Origin: an uncultured Acetatifactor sp.
GTDB taxonomy: Bacteria > Bacillota > Clostridia > Lachnospirales > Lachnospiraceae
DNA length: 18,199 bases
Direction of reading: 5' to 3'
Assembly (NCBI GenBank): GCA_910577035.1
Contig: CAJTKW010000079.1
Location: 1 to 18,199, forward strand
A model generated the notes under the pieces. The model did not search any database, had not been told where the DNA came from, and saw only the letters and a program-made list of their open reading frames with translations. This document shows positions 14,563 through 18,199 of this stretch, piece by piece; position 1 is the stretch's first letter, and each line of letters opens with the position of its first letter. The position numbers were made by a program, and so were the translations under genes.

Positions 14563-14600
14563 GGCTGAACAGGTGAAGCTGAACATCTCGTAATTCAGCC
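14563..14600 (+). other. Leader hairpin before the chemoreceptor gene
   Basis: GGCTGAA (14563-14569) and TTCAGCC (14594-14600) pair perfectly in the 5' leader, ending a few bases before the GCGGGGGGT ribosome site (14608-14616). It may affect translation, but no known riboswitch class is recognisable. Confidence 0.35.
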
Positions 14601-14624
14601 ATGTAAGCGGGGGGTAACGTTGAA

Positions 14625-16598
14625 ATGAAAAGCATTCGAACCAAAATAACTTTATGCCTTATTATTACTGTTCTTATTGGATTGGTTGCATCCGGGTCTT
14701 TGAGTATTGCGCTGAATTACAACAATACGATGTCCACTGTAGAACAGATGATGGGCCAGACGGCGGTTCTGGCGGCAGGACGTGCCCAGCAGGAGCTGGC
14801 GGCATATAAGAATGCTGTTATGGAGGTAGGGTGTATTCCGCAGTTGTCGGATCCGGAAGTGTCCGTGGAAGAAAAGCAGGCAATTATCGACGAACGCGTT
14901 TCCATGCACGGTTTCCGCAGGGGAAATGTAGTCGGCCCGGACGGAATCAGCATTTTTGACGGAAATGATTATTCTGACCGTGAATATGTACGTCAGGCCA
15001 TGCAGGGAAATGTTTTTGTGTCAGAGCCGTTAATCAGCAAAATCACAGGGGAATTGTCCATTATGGTAGCGGCGCCTCTGTATTCCGAGGGAGACCACGA
15101 AAAGCCTGTTGCAGGTGTCGTATATTTTGTCCCCCAGGAAACCTTTTTAAACGATATTGTATCGGCCATCCAAATCGGCAAGAACAGCAGAGCCTATATG
15201 ATTAATAAATCCGGTGATACCATTGCCGACATAACGCTTGATACAATTACGGTTCAAAACATTGAAGCGGAAGCCGGGAGTGACAGTTCTCTTAAGGAGC
15301 TGGCGGCGATCCATTCTCAGATGCGCCAGGGGAAAAACGGGTTTGGCGAGTATACATACGACGGAGAAAAAATGTTTGCGGCTTATGCCCCCGTGCCGGA
15401 TACAGACGGCTGGAGCATCGCGGTAACCGCACCGCAGATCAATTATCTGGAATCCACAAGGGACGCAATGGTTATCAATATTGCAATGATTGTGATTTCC
15501 GTAGTGATTTCCGTTATTGTCGCACTGGCTTTGGCTCTCAATATCGGCAGACCTATGAGGGCTTGTGTAGACCGGATGAAACTGCTGGTGGAGGGTGATC
15601 TGGAGACACCGATGCCTGAGATCAGCAATAAGGATGAAACAGGGGTTCTTGTAAAGTCAACAGAGGCGCTGGTGGAAGGTCTGCGCACCGTCATCAACGA
15701 CATCAGTTATTTGCTGAATGAGATGGCAAATCAGAACCTGAGTGTATATACGAAGCATGAAGAGGTATATGTAGGCAGTTTTCAGAATATTTTACTTTCC
15801 ATGCGTCATATGAAAGCTAAACTGAACAATGCCATGCGTCAGGTGAACGATTCTGCAAAAGAGGTGGCAAATGCCAGCGATCAGCTGTCTTCCGGAGCGC
15901 AGACACTCAGCCAGGGCACAACGGAGCAGGCCAGCACCGTTGAAGAACTGGCATTGCGTATCAGCAAGATTTCCGGGCAGGTGAAAAATACGGCCAGCGG
16001 AGCGCTGGACGTCAGAAGCCAGACCCATGAGACCGGCGAGAAGATTATCCTTTGTAATCAGAAAATGCAGAGCCTGGTAGAGGCCATGGAAAGAATCCAG
16101 ACCAGCTCCGAGCAGATTGAGAAGATCCTTAAGACAATTGATGATATAGCATTCCAGACAAATATCCTGGCCCTGAATGCCGCAGTGGAAGCGGCCAGAG
16201 CCGGCAGCGCAGGGAAAGGCTTTGCCGTTGTTGCGGAGGAAGTCCGTAATCTGGCCGGCAAGTCTGCACAGGCGGCTAAAAACACATCGCAGCTGATTGC
16301 AAATTCTACGGAGGCGGTGTGTACCGGTACGGAAATTGCCCAGAATACGGCTGACGTTCTCCTTGGTGTGGTAGACAGCATTCAGTCCGTGGTGGATTCC
16401 ATAGACCATATTGCAGTAGTTTCCAGCGAGCAATCGGAATCGGTGGAACAGGTTTCCGACAGTATCAACCAGATTTCTATCGTTGTTCAGAGTAACAGCG
16501 CCACGGCGGAGGAAAGCGCGGCGGCAAGTCAGCAGCTTTCCGCAGAAGCTGCCTGCCTGAAGGAATTGGTTGGTAAGTTTACCCTTACTTCGGAATGA
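14625..16598 (+). CDS. Methyl-accepting chemotaxis protein, dCache-HAMP-MCP
   Basis: The 657-residue receptor has an N-terminal membrane anchor (about 8-29), an extracellular sensor of about 250 residues with double-Cache features (SMHGFRRGNVVGPDGISIF, DYSDREYVRQAMQGNVFVS, then VAAPLY and a second Cache half ending GWSIAVTAP), a second membrane segment (about 286-309), a HAMP region beginning IGRPMRACVDRMK and a long coiled-coil signalling domain. The highly conserved hairpin tip is at about 505-547 (IDDIAFQTNILALNAAVEAA, then RAGSAGKGFAVVAEEVRNLA). The ligand is unknown; dCache sensors often bind amino acids or other small metabolites. No C-terminal CheR-binding pentapeptide is visible. It has its own promoter and is functionally unrelated to the lanthipeptide operon as far as can be seen. 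Confidence 0.93.
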   Translation: MKSIRTKITLCLIITVLIGLVASGSLSIALNYNNTMSTVEQMMGQTAVLAAGRAQQELAAYKNAVMEVGCIPQLSDPEVSVEEKQAIIDERVSMHGFRRGNVVGPDGISIFDGNDYSDREYVRQAMQGNVFVSEPLISKITGELSIMVAAPLYSEGDHEKPVAGVVYFVPQETFLNDIVSAIQIGKNSRAYMINKSGDTIADITLDTITVQNIEAEAGSDSSLKELAAIHSQMRQGKNGFGEYTYDGEKMFAAYAPVPDTDGWSIAVTAPQINYLESTRDAMVINIAMIVISVVISVIVALALALNIGRPMRACVDRMKLLVEGDLETPMPEISNKDETGVLVKSTEALVEGLRTVINDISYLLNEMANQNLSVYTKHEEVYVGSFQNILLSMRHMKAKLNNAMRQVNDSAKEVANASDQLSSGAQTLSQGTTEQASTVEELALRISKISGQVKNTASGALDVRSQTHETGEKIILCNQKMQSLVEAMERIQTSSEQIEKILKTIDDIAFQTNILALNAAVEAARAGSAGKGFAVVAEEVRNLAGKSAQAAKNTSQLIANSTEAVCTGTEIAQNTADVLLGVVDSIQSVVDSIDHIAVVSSEQSESVEQVSDSINQISIVVQSNSATAEESAAASQQLSAEAACLKELVGKFTLTSE

Positions 16599-16610
16599 TC
16601 GGAAAAAGCA

Positions 16611-16639
16611 TTTACACCTGTTGCTAACTGTGGTAAAAT
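16611..16639 (+). promoter_or_regulatory. Sigma-A promoter of the membrane protein/YbjQ pair
   Basis: TTTACA (16611-16616), a 17-bp spacer and TAAAAT (16634-16639), each five of six to consensus. The leader before the ATG at 16697 would be about 50 nt. Confidence 0.65.
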
Positions 16640-16696
16640 ATAAATACTTGATCCAGTTGACACGGAATGCGGATGGGTCCTGCAGAAAGGAACGGC

Positions 16697-16927
16697 ATGG
16701 GAGATAAGCACAGTGAAAAAATGATTGCCCCGATTGTCATTACGGCCATCATGGTTTTGTATTATGTGGGCTTTTTCGCGGTCTGTGTCGTCATGCCGAT
16801 CCCCATAGTGCTGAAGCTGCTATTTGGGCTTCTGCCCCTTGGGCTGGCAGGTGTCTGTATCTTTGTCCTGGTGGAAAGAATCGGGGAGATAAGGAGCGGG
16901 GAAGAGGATGATCTTAGTCAATACTGA
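16697..16927 (+). CDS. Small two-segment membrane protein
   Basis: I choose ATG 16697 (76 residues, MGDKHSEKM...), preceded by AAAGGAAC, over the in-frame ATG at 16667, which has no ribosome site. The protein has a short polar N-terminus, two hydrophobic helices (about APIVITAIMVLYYVGFFAVC and VLKLLFGLLPLGLAGVCIFV) and an acidic, charged C-terminus (ERIGEIRSGEEDDLSQY). I recognise no family. Its last 20 bp overlap the start of the YbjQ-family gene, so the two are co-translated and probably act together. Confidence 0.72.
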   Translation: MGDKHSEKMIAPIVITAIMVLYYVGFFAVCVVMPIPIVLKLLFGLLPLGLAGVCIFVLVERIGEIRSGEEDDLSQY

Positions 16928-17219
16928 TTACATTACGGGAAAGAATTTTGAAATGCTGGGCCTGGTGAAGGGCAGTACAATCCAGAGCAAGAACCTGGGC
17001 CGTGATATTACCCAGAGCTTTAAGACTCTGGTGGGCGGCGAGCTGAAGGCTTATACGGAAATGATGAACGATGCCAGGGCTCTTGCCACCAAGAGGATGG
17101 TGGAGGAGGCAGAGGCACTGGGAGCCGACGCAGTGGTGAATGTACGCTACAGTTCCGCATCAGTGATGCAGGGAGCGGCGGAAGTAATGGCATACGGTAC
17201 GGCAGTGAAGTTTGTATAG
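16908..17219 (+). CDS. YbjQ family (UPF0145) protein
   Basis: The 103-residue product is full length for the YbjQ/UPF0145 family. It shows the family's N-terminal TGKNFEMLGLVKGSTIQSKN, the central ARALATKRMVEEAEALGADA helix and the C-terminal VVNVRYSSASVMQGAAEVMA strand followed by YGTAVKF. Such proteins are small, soluble and form oligomers; their biochemical role is unsettled, and I do not assign one. Its start lies inside the preceding membrane-protein gene, with a GGGGAAGAGG sequence as likely ribosome site. A terminator follows at 17292. Confidence 0.88.
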   Translation: MILVNTDYITGKNFEMLGLVKGSTIQSKNLGRDITQSFKTLVGGELKAYTEMMNDARALATKRMVEEAEALGADAVVNVRYSSASVMQGAAEVMAYGTAVKFV

Positions 17220-17291
17220 AGAGACGGATGGGTTCAGACAGCCGTATCTGCGGTACAGGTGCTGGAAAAGACTTTATAGAGTATGCAGGAG

Positions 17292-17322
17292 AAGGGCTAC
17301 GGACAAGATCTGTAGCCCTTTT
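17292..17322 (+). terminator. Rho-independent terminator with an overlapping alternative stem
   Basis: AAGGGCTAC (17292-17300) and GTAGCCCTT (17312-17320) form a perfect 9-bp stem around an 11-nt loop, continuing into a short T run. ACGGACAAG (17299-17307), which uses the loop and the end of the left arm, is perfectly complementary to CTTGTCCGT (17326-17334), so a competing 9-bp stem exists. Confidence 0.7.
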
Positions 17323-17428
17323 GTACTTGTCCGTGCGGACTTAAGGGCAGGTATCCCGGGAGCTGGAAGGTGCTTCGGCAGGATGGCTGTTTGGTGGATG
17401 TATATGAAAATGCAGGGGAGGAACGACA

Positions 17429-18199
17429 ATGCTCAGTCGTCTGATAGGGATTATTTATACCATATTAAGAAAGGGAACCGTGACGGCGGAGGAGCTGGCA
17501 CGGCAGTATGAGGTGTCGGTACGGACGATCTACCGGGATGTGGAACGGCTGAGCATGGCGGGAATACCGGTTTATGCCAGAAAGGGAAAGAACGGAGGCA
17601 TCAGCCTGACGGAACGGTTTGTGCTGGACAAGATGGTGATTTCCCAGGAGGAACAAAGGAGGATCCTGGCTGCCCTGGCCAGTCTGCGGGAGACGGGAGC
17701 TTCGGAGGAAGAGGGAATCCTGCAGAAACTGGGAACCTTTTTTAATGCGGACGTGCCGGATTGGGTGGCGATTGACTTTTCCGATTGGAGCGGCAGGCGG
17801 CAGGAGCTTTTTGAACAGATCAGGAAAGCAATTTTGGAGCGCAGGGTTTTGGAATTTGACTATTACGGGCAGTATGGAGAAATGTCCCACCGGACGGCGG
17901 AGCCGGTGCAGCTGCTCTTTAAAGAGTATACCTGGTATGTGCGGGCTTATTGCAGGAAGCGCCGGGCCATGCGGCTGTTTAAGGTGCTGCGGATGAAGCG
18001 GGTGGAAGCACTGGCGGAAACCTTCCAGCCGGGCATAGAGGCCCCGGAGGCGCCGGGAGCCAGTGAGGGGCAGGCGGATGCGGAAAAGATGCCGGGGGCG
18101 CCGGGAGCCAGTGAGGGGCAGGCGGATGCGGAAAAGATGCCGGGGGCGCCGGGAGCCAGTGAGGGGCAGGCGGATGCGGAAAAGATGCCGGGGGCGCCG
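17429..18199 (+). CDS. WYL-domain transcriptional regulator with repeat insertion (partial, open at window end)
   Basis: The start ATG at 17429 has GGGGAGG seven bases upstream, and the frame stays open for 257 codons to the edge of the window. An N-terminal DeoR/HTH_11 winged helix (about 1-60: AEELARQYEVSVRTIYRDVE, then LSMAGIPVYARKGKNGGISL) is followed by a WYL ligand-binding domain (about 127-195: RRVLEFDYYGQYGE, EPVQLLFKEYTWYVRAYCRK, RLFKVLRMKRVEAL). From residue 208 the protein consists of perfect 16-residue repeats (APGASEGQADAEKMPG), three full copies plus the start of a fourth. In this family the WCX domain would normally follow at this point, so the repeats form an unusual linker before a domain that must lie beyond the window, unless the gene ends in the repeats. 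The ligand and targets are unknown. Confidence 0.85.
   Translation, partial: MLSRLIGIIYTILRKGTVTAEELARQYEVSVRTIYRDVERLSMAGIPVYARKGKNGGISLTERFVLDKMVISQEEQRRILAALASLRETGASEEEGILQKLGTFFNADVPDWVAIDFSDWSGRRQELFEQIRKAILERRVLEFDYYGQYGEMSHRTAEPVQLLFKEYTWYVRAYCRKRRAMRLFKVLRMKRVEALAETFQPGIEAPEAPGASEGQADAEKMPGAPGASEGQADAEKMPGAPGASEGQADAEKMPGAP
18050..18199 (+). repeat. Perfect 48-bp in-frame tandem repeat
   Basis: Units begin at 18050, 18098, 18146 and 18194 (GCGCCGGGAGCC...), each 48 bp and identical in the three complete copies; the fourth is cut by the window end. The period is 16 codons, so copy-number change does not alter the reading frame. Perfect identity implies recent expansion or ongoing slippage. 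Confidence 0.93.

Noticed and set aside
17212..17511. A 99-codon plus frame after the YbjQ gene
   Set aside because: It crosses the terminator and the start of the WYL regulator and has no recognisable domain.
18050..18199. CRISPR array
   Set aside because: The 48-bp units are contiguous and identical with no spacers, and they encode an in-frame protein repeat.

Overview
The window looks like accessory sequence from a Gram-positive gut Clostridium-type bacterium, most likely a Lachnospiraceae member. This is inferred from strong AGGAGG-type ribosome binding sites, near-consensus sigma-A promoters, moderate GC, TPR-containing XRE regulators, a dCache chemoreceptor, and a secreted protein with about 40-residue Y-x3-Y-x-DL repeats. 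No database search was possible, so the taxonomy is inference.

Layout. 16-669 (+) encodes an XRE-type HTH protein and is probably the end of an upstream operon. 671-765 holds a 39-bp tandem repeat. 769-1206 (-) is a small MerR/HTH_17-like regulator. It is divergent from 1486-3609 (+), a large secreted multi-domain protein, and each gene has a clear promoter. 3610-4018 is a gene-free stretch with two copies of a hairpin-forming repeat around a strong terminator, followed by a consensus promoter. That promoter drives 4019-5868 (+), a duplicated HTH-TPR (Rgg/PlcR-like) regulator broken into two reading frames by an apparent one-base loss in a G run.

The centre of interest is 5859-14449. A 62-residue Sec-exported two-cysteine peptide (5859-6047, -) diverges from a ribosomally synthesised peptide operon (+). 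The operon contains a 49-residue precursor (6316-6465), two half ABC exporters (6601-8328 and 8325-10025), a three-domain lanthipeptide synthetase (10047-12707) and an S9 prolyl-oligopeptidase-like serine peptidase (12704-14449). The precursor leader carries an ELQxLEVE motif like class III lanthipeptide leaders, while the synthetase cyclase domain keeps the Cys/Cys-His zinc site expected of class IV enzymes. The core is three tandem C-x-x-T units (CGYT-CNWT-CSVT). In the 268-bp divergent region both promoters lack a -35 hexamer. Each instead has a 10-bp box, GTCATGTTA(A/C), exactly 17 bp upstream of a TATAGT or TATACT -10 element, in mirror-image orientation. The simplest reading is one activator switching on the exported peptide and the lanthipeptide operon together, as in peptide quorum-sensing control of RiPPs. 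The neighbouring HTH-TPR regulator is the obvious candidate, but it appears frameshifted here.

The remainder is separate: a dCache/HAMP chemoreceptor (14625-16598) with its own consensus promoter; a two-gene unit of a small membrane protein (16697-16927) and a YbjQ-family protein (16908-17219), with its own promoter and terminator; and a DeoR/WYL-type regulator (17429 to the window end). The last gene runs into perfect 48-bp in-frame tandem repeats and leaves the window without a stop.
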